A stretch of 32,830 nucleotides of DNA from Bacteroidota bacterium (GTDB taxonomy: Bacteria; Bacteroidota; Bacteroidia; Chitinophagales; Chitinophagaceae), in NCBI GenBank assembly GCA_003175935.1, contig PSRI01000190.1:1-32830 (forward strand), written 5' to 3'. The notes below the pieces were generated by a model that saw nothing but the letters and a program-made list of their open reading frames with translations, did no database searches and had not been told where the DNA came from. Position numbers and translations under genes: made by a program. Positions within the stretch are counted from its first letter, which is position 1; each line of letters begins with the position of its first letter. This document shows positions 7,926 through 15,929 of the stretch, piece by piece.

Positions 7926-8921
7926 ATGGAATTCAGACAGCTAGGGGAAACAAACATCAAATTATCTGCGGTCACATTTGGGGCATGGGCCATTGGAGGG
8001 TGGATGTGGGGTGGCACAGAAAGGAAAGACGCTTTGGATGCAATCCGCGCTTCTTATGACAATGGAGTTACTTCAATTGATACAGCACCTGTTTACGGGC
8101 AGGGGCTCAGTGAAGAAATAGTGGGTGAAGCACTCAAGCAAATCCCAAGGGATAAAGTGCAAATCCTCACCAAATTTGGAATGCGATGGGATGATACAAA
8201 AGGCAACTTTGCTTTTCATAGCCAGGATAATTCGGGCAAACAAATCGACATTTATAAATATGCCGGAAAAGAAAGTGTGATTAAGGAATGTGAGATAAGT
8301 TTGAGAAGGCTCGGCACCGACTATATCGACCTTTACCAAATCCATTGGCCCGATATCACCACTCCAATTTCAGAAACTATGGAAGCGCTCGAAATTCTGT
8401 TAGCTTCCGGAAAAATTCGGTCCGCTGGTGTTTGTAATTATGATGCTTCGCAAATGAAAGAGGCAGAGCAAACTATTTCACTTGCTTCAAACCAGGTGCC
8501 ATATAGCATGCTGGAAAGGGCGATTGAAAATGAACTTGTTCCCTATTGCATCGAAAATCATAAATCCATTCTGGCTTATAGTCCACTGCAACGTGGAATT
8601 CTTACAGGGAAAATCAAACCGGGGCACCATTTCGCTTCCGGGGACCATCGTCCCAATACCAAATTTTACAAACCTGAAAATATTGATCGAACCAATTTAT
8701 TCCTGGAAAAGATTATTCCACTGGCAAAGGAGAAAAATGTCTTGTTATCTCAATTGGTGATTCGTTGGACCATTGAACAGCCTGGAATTACAGTGGCCCT
8801 TGTTGGAGCAAGGAATGCTGCACAGGCTAAAGAGAATGCAGAAGCCATCCGCGTAAAGCTTTCTAAAGAAGAGATTGGGATGATTAATAGTGCACTTAAT
8901 GAACTTGAGCTGGTAGCTTAG
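7926..8921 (+). CDS. aldo/keto reductase
   Basis: A protein of 331 residues with the full aldo/keto reductase TIM barrel. The catalytic tetrad is visible as Asp52 and Tyr57 (SIDTAPVYGQG), Lys83 (ILTKFG) and His140 (YIDLYQIHWPD). The NADPH-binding end is present in AYSPLQRGILTGKI and VALVGARNAAQAKENAEAI. It should reduce aldehydes or ketones with NADPH in the cytoplasm; the substrate is not predictable. It lies 15 nt after the XdhC-like gene, so aldehyde chemistry linked to a molybdenum hydroxylase is possible but unproven. The TAG stop is followed at once by the GTAC-type intergenic repeat. Confidence 0.92.
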   Translation: MEFRQLGETNIKLSAVTFGAWAIGGWMWGGTERKDALDAIRASYDNGVTSIDTAPVYGQGLSEEIVGEALKQIPRDKVQILTKFGMRWDDTKGNFAFHSQDNSGKQIDIYKYAGKESVIKECEISLRRLGTDYIDLYQIHWPDITTPISETMEALEILLASGKIRSAGVCNYDASQMKEAEQTISLASNQVPYSMLERAIENELVPYCIENHKSILAYSPLQRGILTGKIKPGHHFASGDHRPNTKFYKPENIDRTNLFLEKIIPLAKEKNVLLSQLVIRWTIEQPGITVALVGARNAAQAKENAEAIRVKLSKEEIGMINSALNELELVA

Positions 8922-9118
8922 ATGAGTACCAAGTACATAGTACCTAGACAGAGTTTAGTAGTACTTAGTATAGAGTACTTAGTACTTAGACGGGCTATTT
9001 GAACGCTGAACCTTTACAAAAACCCTTAACCATCAACATTCAACAAACCTTCCCTCCTCCGCATGCTACGCTGCTTCGGCGGGCAAGCAACTTTCAACAA
9101 ACCTTCAACCTTCAACAC
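8922..9118. repeat. composite intergenic repeat (GTAC block, GC hairpin, TTCAAC block)
   Basis: This 197-base gap lies between two convergent genes and consists of repeats. From 8925 to 8991 there are tandem copies of agtac-containing units (aagtacatagtacctagac, then tagagtacttagtacttaga). A GC-rich segment around 9058-9085 has the inverted arms ccgc and gcgg around tgctacgctgctt. The rest (9031-9058 and 9086-9118) is made of ttcaac words such as caactttcaacaaacc. The block begins one base after the aldo/keto reductase stop and reaches the receptor gene's stop codon. Similar blocks occur at 15183, 18572, 24103 and 25354. Confidence 0.7.
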
Positions 9119-11560
9119 TTATCCTCCGTTTCCTACTCGATCCATTTCATCTCCAGCTCCGCCGTTGGATCTACTTGTTGCCGGCTTTAATTTGCCAAAC
9201 CTATATGAAAACGCAAGAGTAACAACTCTGCTGTCGCGAGTGAGTTTGAAATATTCGGTAGCATGTTGAAATTGTGTGAGTCCTTCCATCGCCTGCGTGT
9301 AAAAAATATCCCTTGCAGTAAGTTTCAGGCTCCCCTTATTTTTCAAAACTTGTTTTGCAACACCAGCAGAAACCTGTCCTGTTGGCTGTAAAACCTCCTG
9401 CAAATCATTCTGACTTTTTGTGATATAAAACCCTGTAAGTTCAGCGGACCAACCTCTATTGAAATGGAACTGATTATTTAAGGTCATACTTGCCTGCGTA
9501 ATAGTTGAAACGTAATCTTTAATTACGGTCCCTTCAATTTTTTTATTATTTACATCAAGCGATCCTGAAACGGTCCACCATTCCGCAGGGGAAATTTGTA
9601 AACTTACTGAAAGACCTAAATTTCTCATCCTGCCGAGATTTCCTTCGGTATAAATAATATGGCCACTGGTATCTGCAAGAAAAATTTGGGAAAAATAATC
9701 CTTGGTTTCACTATAGCTGACGCTTGTGATGAGCATATCTTTAAACGAATGGCTCAGCTCAAAGTTCCAGGTGAATTGGGGACGATAATAAGGATTCCCC
9801 ATTTCATATGTGTATTTATTAAGAATGAAAATAAAAGGATTTAATTTTTGAAAAGGTGGTCTGTCAATTCTTCTGCCAATGGACAGACTAAAAGTATTTA
9901 TCGAATCTAATTTGTAGGAAACAAAAGTGGTAGGGAAGAGGCTGCTGTACTTTCTTGAAAAAGCCGAATCTTTTTGAATAGCATTACCTAATTGATTCGC
10001 ATGGTAAGCTGTGTACTCATATCTCAAACCTCCCTGCAAATTCCATTTTTCCCATTTCTTATCGAGGTTCGCATAAAATGCATGGATGTTTTCTGTGTAG
10101 AGAAAATGGTTGCTCTTGCCTAAATCATCTTCCCAAATACTATCCCGTTTATAATAATAATTTGCAAGATTGTCGGTCGCCACATGCGAAGATTTCCAAC
10201 CGCCTTCAAATTTCAAATTAGATGCAAATGATTTGCTATAGTCTATTTTCCCTGAGAGAATATGAATCTGGCTTGGAATCGTTCCTTTAAATTCTTCCGT
10301 GTAACCGCCGGGAACAGGCAATGTATTATTAAAGTACTGATCGCTGTTAATGTCGTAACCAATCATATCGAAATCGGCTCCCAATTCTTCATTTGCATTA
10401 AAACTGTGGCGCAAATTCAAATTGATTCCCCCATTTTTCCAATGTACATCACTTGTGCTTGTTGTATTGATTACCGAGTCCTGAACATGATTTACATCCA
10501 TCCATTTTGCAACTCCTTCACTCAACGTATTTCTTTTAAGAAGCAATCCTGTGAATGTAACACCAAGCGTTGTTTTTTTGGAAAGATAATAATCCAAACC
10601 CGTACGGAAGGTTTGATTATAACCTTTGGACCTTATATAAGTGGGCTGCTCCAGGTAAGATGAAACTGTTTTGTCATCATCTTTATAATAGGTGCGGAGC
10701 GCATAGAGCTCAGTAAATCCTTTGAATGCAATGATACCATAACTCGCAAATACATTAAATTTTCCGTTTCTGTAATTTACCTGAATACTGTTATTGGTTT
10801 TTGGATAACGTCCCTGGGTATACGAAGTATTTAAATTGACATTAAATCCTTTTTGCTTATTTTTTTTAGTCTTTAGGTTGATGAGTCCCGCGTTTCCAGC
10901 CGCATCATATTTCGCCGGGGGATTATCCATAATCTCAATTTGATCCAGCTGGTTTGCATTCATACTGGTAAGTAAATTCACTAAATCGGAACCAGACAAA
11001 TAAGTTGGTTTCCCATCCAGCATGATTGAAACACCCTGGCGACCCTTCAAACTAATATTTCCATCTTTGTCAATCGTAATGCCCGGAGATTTTTCAAGCA
11101 CTTCCATTACTGTAGCGCCCGCATTCGTAATACCTGCATCAACATTGATCACTACTTTATCGGTCATCTGCTGAACAAATGGTTTTCGGGCAACCACTTT
11201 CACTTCTTTGAGCGTCGTTGAATTTGATTGAAGAATAATTGTTGGCACTTTTAATACCTGCTCCTCATGATTGATGCGTAATGTTCCGGTGATCCATGGA
11301 TTATAATTCACACTACTCACTTTACAGAGATATTCCCCGGGAGGTAAATTGTCGAACAGGGTTGAACCCGTAGAATCTGTAAGTTGAGTGGAAATTAATG
11401 AAGAGTCCTGACGACGAAGTAAATCAATACTCACATTTTCGAGTGCCAGTTTTTTGTCGTTAAGTACGGTAATAAAAATCTTTCCTTTTTCTGGTTGTTG
11501 ACAGAAAGCAGTTAGTGTTGCCATAAGGCAAATGGTCAATAGAATCGGTCGTCGGATCAT
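9119..11560 (-). CDS. TonB-dependent receptor, outer-membrane beta-barrel family
   Basis: A protein of 813 residues with a signal peptide (about 1-20, ending LTAFCQQ). Next comes a carboxypeptidase-regulatory-like Ig domain (about 27-110). A plug domain (about 125-225) contains NAGATVMEVLEKSPGI and GRQGVSIMLDGKPTYLSG. A long beta-barrel with alternating aromatic strands follows and ends at VVTLAFSYRFGKLKP, with a polar tail. This matches the Bacteroidota outer-membrane beta-barrel family (OMP_b-brl_3 type), whose ligands are mostly unknown. It lies 111 nt downstream of the metallophosphoesterase gene on the same strand and could be co-transcribed with the phospholipase C pair. Uptake of a lipid-hydrolysis product is a possible role, but nothing in the protein proves it. 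Confidence 0.85.
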   Translation of the reverse strand: MIRRPILLTICLMATLTAFCQQPEKGKIFITVLNDKKLALENVSIDLLRRQDSSLISTQLTDSTGSTLFDNLPPGEYLCKVSSVNYNPWITGTLRINHEEQVLKVPTIILQSNSTTLKEVKVVARKPFVQQMTDKVVINVDAGITNAGATVMEVLEKSPGITIDKDGNISLKGRQGVSIMLDGKPTYLSGSDLVNLLTSMNANQLDQIEIMDNPPAKYDAAGNAGLINLKTKKNKQKGFNVNLNTSYTQGRYPKTNNSIQVNYRNGKFNVFASYGIIAFKGFTELYALRTYYKDDDKTVSSYLEQPTYIRSKGYNQTFRTGLDYYLSKKTTLGVTFTGLLLKRNTLSEGVAKWMDVNHVQDSVINTTSTSDVHWKNGGINLNLRHSFNANEELGADFDMIGYDINSDQYFNNTLPVPGGYTEEFKGTIPSQIHILSGKIDYSKSFASNLKFEGGWKSSHVATDNLANYYYKRDSIWEDDLGKSNHFLYTENIHAFYANLDKKWEKWNLQGGLRYEYTAYHANQLGNAIQKDSAFSRKYSSLFPTTFVSYKLDSINTFSLSIGRRIDRPPFQKLNPFIFILNKYTYEMGNPYYRPQFTWNFELSHSFKDMLITSVSYSETKDYFSQIFLADTSGHIIYTEGNLGRMRNLGLSVSLQISPAEWWTVSGSLDVNNKKIEGTVIKDYVSTITQASMTLNNQFHFNRGWSAELTGFYITKSQNDLQEVLQPTGQVSAGVAKQVLKNKGSLKLTARDIFYTQAMEGLTQFQHATEYFKLTRDSRVVTLAFSYRFGKLKPATSRSNGGAGDEMDRVGNGG

Positions 11561-11637
11561 AATGATGGAGGCAAAATACGTTGAGGGCTCCTTACCTGAT
11601 GCAAATTTTGGTCGAACGGTTAAATAAGATTGCCGGA

Positions 11638-11655
11638 AGCGAGTACCCGCTCGTT
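11638..11655. repeat. short near-palindrome (agcgagtacccgct)
   Basis: The motif agcgagtacccgctcgtt has four perfectly paired outer bases (agcg/cgct) around a gtac core. It sits in the 111 nt gap between two minus-strand genes. A close relative, agcgaatactcgct, is at 21070-21083. It could be a short dispersed repeat or a weak terminator; no strong T-run follows on either strand. Confidence 0.4.
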
Positions 11656-11671
11656 ACATAAGAGTACTTTC

Positions 11672-12511
11672 TCAACTAAAAATGGAATTAGAATTGATCT
11701 TATTTGAATGTGAGGCATCCATCTGGTATATAAGAATTTTTCCATCTTTCATCACTTCCACAATCCTGTATCCCCTGTATTCAGTTCCCCAATCACCTGC
11801 AATATGTGAATCGAAAAAATATGATTTTTCATCACTGGTCTTCACCCCATCCTGGTCGTGATCATGCCCATGAAATATTGCTCTCAGGTTTTTTTGTTTT
11901 GCAAACATGGTTGTAAGGTCCGGGCATTCAATTCCACCTTTTGTCCATTTGAAAGGAGTAATGTGCATGAAAATAAAAAGGTGTTTTTTGTCCGCGACTT
12001 CATTTAATTTTTGTTTGGTCCATTCGAGATTCGGACAAATATAATCTCCCTGCTCATTGGCCGTATTTAGAATTAAAAATGCGATTCCGTTCTTTTCAAA
12101 CGAATGGTGGACCGGTATGTTCCATACCCGGTTCCATTCTTCATCGCTCACTCTGTCATGGTTTCCTCTCGAAACATAATAAGGCATGGTGAGTCGATCC
12201 CATTTTGATTTTACCTGCGGAAGGAATTTGGGATCATTGTGAAAAAGATCCCCATTGATGACGCTGAAATCTAATCCCCTTGACTTTTTTTCTGCATTCA
12301 ACCAGTTTAACATGTTGTCGTGATGCAGGTCAAAATCTGTTTTATCCTGACCATAATGTCCATCAGAAGCAATTGCGAATCGGAGGGCTATTTTATTTTT
12401 TGATGGAAGCAAAAAATCTCCTGCAGTTACAGGATCCCATAATGAACCTGCTCCTGCTATGAATACGGTTTTGACAGTAAGATTCAGGAATTTTCTTCGT
12501 GATATAGACAT
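11672..12511 (-). CDS. Tat-exported metallophosphoesterase
   Basis: A protein of 279 residues with a twin-arginine signal (SRRKFLNL, about residues 4-11) and the full calcineurin-like metallophosphoesterase signature. The motifs in order are IASDGHYG (metal Asp and His), INGDLFHND, SRGNHDR, FMHITPF and FHGHDHDQDG. It should bind two metal ions and hydrolyse a phosphomonoester or phosphodiester in the periplasm. The start is ATG at 12511, with a GTG just before it at 12514. It lies about 11 nt after the phospholipase C stop on the same strand. Dephosphorylation of the phosphocholine released by that enzyme is therefore a natural hypothesis, but the family's substrates vary widely. Confidence 0.87.
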   Translation of the reverse strand: MSISRRKFLNLTVKTVFIAGAGSLWDPVTAGDFLLPSKNKIALRFAIASDGHYGQDKTDFDLHHDNMLNWLNAEKKSRGLDFSVINGDLFHNDPKFLPQVKSKWDRLTMPYYVSRGNHDRVSDEEWNRVWNIPVHHSFEKNGIAFLILNTANEQGDYICPNLEWTKQKLNEVADKKHLFIFMHITPFKWTKGGIECPDLTTMFAKQKNLRAIFHGHDHDQDGVKTSDEKSYFFDSHIAGDWGTEYRGYRIVEVMKDGKILIYQMDASHSNKINSNSIFS

Positions 12512-12522
12512 CACAATTATTT

Positions 12523-15066
12523 TTAAATATTTCCCATTGCAGGATCACTGGTAGTTGCTTCGCCAGTTTCAACTCTGCCGGCATATCGTTTTACAAAATT
12601 TGCATATCCATCAATGTTAACCGTTATATCGTACCAGTTGCCGCTACTTTTGGGGTCCAGAAAAACATTCATGGGCTTTGATGCCTTACCTGCTCCAAGT
12701 AAAATGCGTTTGGTTGTTTTTTTATAATTATCTCTCACCTGCGCTACAAACTGCTGGTTGGGAGAATTATTCCTAAAATTAACCACGAGTTTGCCATTTA
12801 GCTTGTTCGGATTTGCAATTTGACTTTGATAATCGCATTTGATATCTACCATCGGGTCATTCTTACCACCTTTGAATTCCCGATAAAATCCATTAGGACC
12901 ATAAACCCGCAAATGATAAAGTCCATTTTCAAATCCATCAATTTCCCATTCATCGCTTAAAATATCCTTCGCAGCAATTGCATATGGCCATGCCTGGAAA
13001 TCATCTCCTTTATATCCGCCTGGCGCGTAAATCATAAATGGAGATCCTGTCGTTTTATCTCCAAAAACATTGGTTTTGGATTCCATTGTAATTTGAAACT
13101 TATCTCGATTACTATTCAACGCACCTTCAACATATAATTGATAAGGAAGTGCACAGGCTGTTCTGGTTCCTCTTTCCTGTCGCGCTGCAAATGGAGATTT
13201 ATAATAATTATGGTTGAGATCGTCTATTTCAACCTGCGTTAAGCTCTTGTATGCATTGGGCAAACCTTTAAATTTTGCTTTATGTACACTGATGATGAAA
13301 TCTTCCTTCTCAACAAATTTTGGAGTATTGATTTTTTCGCCATTATAAGGTCTGAATACTGTTGATAAGTCTCCGCATATAGCTCTTCTCCACGGACTGA
13401 TATTCGTCTCCTCAATTTTTTTACCAGTTTTATGAGTGAGGAATAGTTCCAGGAATTGCAGGCTGGAAGTAAGATCAAACACCTGAGAATTTACCCAGCC
13501 ACCTCTGCTCCATGGGGATGCGATTACGAGCGGTACACGATACCCTAAACCAATAGAACTCTCGCGCATATATTTTTCAGGAAAAGCGGGTTTTCTTTTT
13601 TCCTGTTCCATCGTTACAAAATCCACTCTGGTGTCAATTTTGTCTGATGTTTTACCATGACTTCCATCCGGATGTGGCGCAACAAAAGGCGGCACATGAT
13701 CAAAATATCCGTCGTTTTCATCGTATGTGAGAATGAAAATCGTCTTCTTCCACACTTCAGGATTTTGTGTGAGGATATCGAGAACCTCAGAAACATACCA
13801 TGCCCCATACCATGCAGAACTCGGATGATCCGAAAATGTTTCAGGAGCAACAAGCCATGAGACTGTAGGTAGTGCCCCATTTTTTACATCATTTCTAAAC
13901 TGGTGCAAAACATCTCCTTTCGGAATATTTACCTCGCGTTCAGTTCCACCATCGTCATATTTCAAAGGTGCCAGTTCATGATAAAAAGGATCGTTTTTGT
14001 TAGTGGTGAATGCTTTTTCATGCAGATTTTTTTCATACTGTGAAAGAGCCTCATATTTTTCTTTGGTCCATTGTTTTCTTTCTTTGTCTAATTCTTCACC
14101 ATAAGTTTTCAATCTCACCATCTGCGATTTCAACTTTGCAAGATTCTCATCCGTTTCGGGAGTGGACTGAATTTTCTTTTCAAGATCTGCGATTTGTTCG
14201 GGTAATCTCGTTTCCATCACCTTGAGATAGTTCAAATATCTCCCGGAAAGTTTCACATTGAATTGCTTGAAAAATTCAATGGGATTATCCGTAAAATTTG
14301 CTAGCCACGAATCTTCTTCTTCGGTAAAGCCACCGTCGACACTTATATCATTCTGATAAATTTTCCATGAGATGCCGGCCTTTTCCAGTCTTTCGGGAAA
14401 TGTAGTCCATGATGCCGGTCGGGGATAATCTGTGTCTTCGTTCCACACATTTGCCCGTGAATCCCAGTTTTGTTCTTCCCTTATGGTGCCCGTCCAGAAG
14501 TAAAGTCGATTTGGCGTAGTTCCGGTTAAAGAAGAACAGAAATGTTGATCACAAATTGTAAATGCGTCTGCGAGTGCATAGTAAAAAGGAATATCCTCAC
14601 GAGTGTAATAACCCATTGTAAGCGGCATTTTTTCGTATTCCTTGTGGCCCGAATGTTTTACATCCAGCCATTTGTCATAACGGCCATTATTGCGGGCATC
14701 AACCTGGTTGGTCCAGGAATGTGGAAGTGAACTCATCCAGGTGGCCTTAGTGTCTTTTATGTTTAATCGGAAAGGAGCAAAAGTTTCTCCTTCGGCATTG
14801 GACTGCATCCATACGAGATTTTTGTTGGGAAGTTGTATGGCCCGGGGATCATTAAATCCTCTCACACCTTTTAAAGTGCCATAAGTATGATCAAATGATC
14901 GGTTTTCCTGCATCAGCAATACAATATGTTCAGCATCCATGAATGTGCTGCCTGGTGCGGGATCAATAGCGAGTGCCCTTTGTATAGATTCAGGCAACAT
15001 GCCCATCATACCGGCACCGCCAGAAAGTAATGCGGCTTTTCTTAGAAAATCTCTTCTTGTATCCAT
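12523..15066 (-). CDS. phosphocholine-specific phospholipase C (Tat-exported)
   Basis: A protein of 847 residues with a twin-arginine signal (DTRRDFLRKAALLSGGAG, residues 2-19). The phosphoesterase domain begins HIVLLMQENRSFDHTYG (about 47-63) and holds the probable nucleophile region SLTGTTPNR (about 179-187). The metal-binding TYDENDGYFDHVPPF follows. Two C-terminal beta domains of the kind found in bacterial phospholipases C (DUF756) occupy about 635-820. Length and order match the phosphocholine-specific phospholipase C family, relatives of Pseudomonas PlcH/PlcN. It should cleave phosphatidylcholine or sphingomyelin to phosphocholine plus a lipid, outside the cytoplasm. It is the first gene of a minus-strand unit with the metallophosphoesterase. 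A mid-protein charged helix (about 290-360) looks like a coiled insertion. Confidence 0.92.
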   Translation of the reverse strand: MDTRRDFLRKAALLSGGAGMMGMLPESIQRALAIDPAPGSTFMDAEHIVLLMQENRSFDHTYGTLKGVRGFNDPRAIQLPNKNLVWMQSNAEGETFAPFRLNIKDTKATWMSSLPHSWTNQVDARNNGRYDKWLDVKHSGHKEYEKMPLTMGYYTREDIPFYYALADAFTICDQHFCSSLTGTTPNRLYFWTGTIREEQNWDSRANVWNEDTDYPRPASWTTFPERLEKAGISWKIYQNDISVDGGFTEEEDSWLANFTDNPIEFFKQFNVKLSGRYLNYLKVMETRLPEQIADLEKKIQSTPETDENLAKLKSQMVRLKTYGEELDKERKQWTKEKYEALSQYEKNLHEKAFTTNKNDPFYHELAPLKYDDGGTEREVNIPKGDVLHQFRNDVKNGALPTVSWLVAPETFSDHPSSAWYGAWYVSEVLDILTQNPEVWKKTIFILTYDENDGYFDHVPPFVAPHPDGSHGKTSDKIDTRVDFVTMEQEKRKPAFPEKYMRESSIGLGYRVPLVIASPWSRGGWVNSQVFDLTSSLQFLELFLTHKTGKKIEETNISPWRRAICGDLSTVFRPYNGEKINTPKFVEKEDFIISVHKAKFKGLPNAYKSLTQVEIDDLNHNYYKSPFAARQERGTRTACALPYQLYVEGALNSNRDKFQITMESKTNVFGDKTTGSPFMIYAPGGYKGDDFQAWPYAIAAKDILSDEWEIDGFENGLYHLRVYGPNGFYREFKGGKNDPMVDIKCDYQSQIANPNKLNGKLVVNFRNNSPNQQFVAQVRDNYKKTTKRILLGAGKASKPMNVFLDPKSSGNWYDITVNIDGYANFVKRYAGRVETGEATTSDPAMGNI

Positions 15067-15182
15067 GCTGAGTCTTTGATTTTACTTGTCTAAAATTATT
15101 ATTTAAAAACAAATTGCTGTGGTAGAAAAAGTATTTAATAAGAAATTAATGGCATTCGGAATTTTCAATCGTTTGCGCTATG

Positions 15183-15370
15183 TAGTACTTAGTACTCAGT
15201 ACCTAGTACCTAGACAAAACAAATCTAAAATCCATAATCCAAAATCCCCCGTACCGAAAGGTACCTGCCCCAATGACTCGTTCAGGCGGGCGTTCGGGGG
15301 CAGCATCTCAAATCCAAAATCCAAAATCCAAAATCGAACATCCCTGCGGCAGGCAGGCAAAATCTAAAAT
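15183..15370. repeat. composite intergenic repeat (GTAC block, AAATCC units, GC hairpin)
   Basis: Most of the 386-base gap between the divergent phospholipase C and hydroxylase operons is repeat DNA. The GTAC block at 15183-15215 reads tagtacttagtactcagtac and continues cctagtacctagac. Tandem (c)aaaatcc units follow on both sides of a GC-rich inverted repeat (15219-15245 and 15306-15335). A gcggcaggcagg stretch lies near 15346-15357. The remaining sequence, 15067-15182 and 15371-15452, is A/T-rich and should hold the two promoters, but I could not pick out a clear promoter box. Confidence 0.7.
15246..15300. repeat. GC-rich REP-like element with potential three-way-junction fold
   Basis: The outer arms cccccg (15246-15251) and cggggg (15295-15300) are perfectly complementary. 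Inside lie two further hairpins: gtacc-gaaa-ggtac at 15251-15264, and gccc/gggc at 15267-15270 and 15288-15291. The right half, 15267-15291, recurs at 18766-18790 with 23 of 25 bases identical, which argues for a defined repeat and not chance. It lies between two divergent operons, so it is unlikely to be a simple terminator. Confidence 0.6.
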
Positions 15371-15452
15371 CATTCTTATCCATTGTTAATATTCTTTTCA
15401 CCTACTTTCCGATTTTTCGTAACTTAAAGTTCTCTTCGTAAAACTTCATTTT

Positions 15453-15929
15453 ATGGCATCGTTCACATTACAAATAAATGGCAAGTCGTATACAGTTGAT
15501 GCAGATCCTAAAATGCCCCTGCTTTGGGCAATCAGGGATCTCGTTGGACTAACAGGTACAAAGTATGGATGCGGCATTGCACAGTGCGGAGCATGCACCG
15601 TGCACTTTAATGGAAATCCCGTGAGGTCATGTTCTATTCCAGTATCAACTGCAGTTGGCCAAAAGATCACTACAATCGAGGGCCTTTCAACCGACAATTC
15701 CCATCCGGTACAACAGGCATGGATAGCCGAACAGGTGCCACAATGTGGCTATTGCCAAAGTGGACAAATCATGGCTGCTGCCGCATTACTAAAGAGAAAT
15801 GCGCATCCAAACGATCAGGATATTGATCTTGCCATGCAGGGTCATATTTGTCGGTGTGGAACTTATCCGCGCATTAGAAAAGCAATTAAGACGGCTGCGA
15901 AATTGTCAACCGCTAACGCCAAAAACTAA
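15453..15929 (+). CDS. (2Fe-2S)-binding small subunit of molybdenum hydroxylase (IorA-like)
   Basis: A protein of 158 residues with two [2Fe-2S] domains. The plant-ferredoxin-type domain has Cys40, Cys45 and Cys48 ([17 protein letters not shown]) and Cys60. The alpha-helical domain has Cys98 and Cys101 (QCGYCQSGQ) and Cys133 and Cys135 ([16 protein letters not shown]). All eight cluster ligands are present. It passes electrons from the molybdenum centre towards an acceptor, as in isoquinoline 1-oxidoreductase, nicotinate dehydrogenase and related aldehyde dehydrogenases. It has no signal peptide of its own and probably crosses the membrane in complex with the Tat-tagged large subunit. Its TAA stop overlaps the ATG of that subunit by one base (taatg), indicating coupled translation. 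Confidence 0.93.
   Translation: MASFTLQINGKSYTVDADPKMPLLWAIRDLVGLTGTKYGCGIAQCGACTVHFNGNPVRSCSIPVSTAVGQKITTIEGLSTDNSHPVQQAWIAEQVPQCGYCQSGQIMAAAALLKRNAHPNDQDIDLAMQGHICRCGTYPRIRKAIKTAAKLSTANAKN

Noticed and set aside
8999-9269. Possible small plus-strand genes after the aldo/keto reductase
   Set aside because: They are made of TTCAAC repeat DNA and antisense receptor sequence.
10262-10663. Open frame of 133 codons on the plus strand
   Set aside because: Antisense shadow of the TonB-dependent receptor gene; the opposite frame has clear family motifs.
15119-15367. Possible small gene in the gap before the hydroxylase operon
   Set aside because: The frame is a translation of the GTAC and AAATCC repeats and the GC hairpin; it is not a plausible protein.
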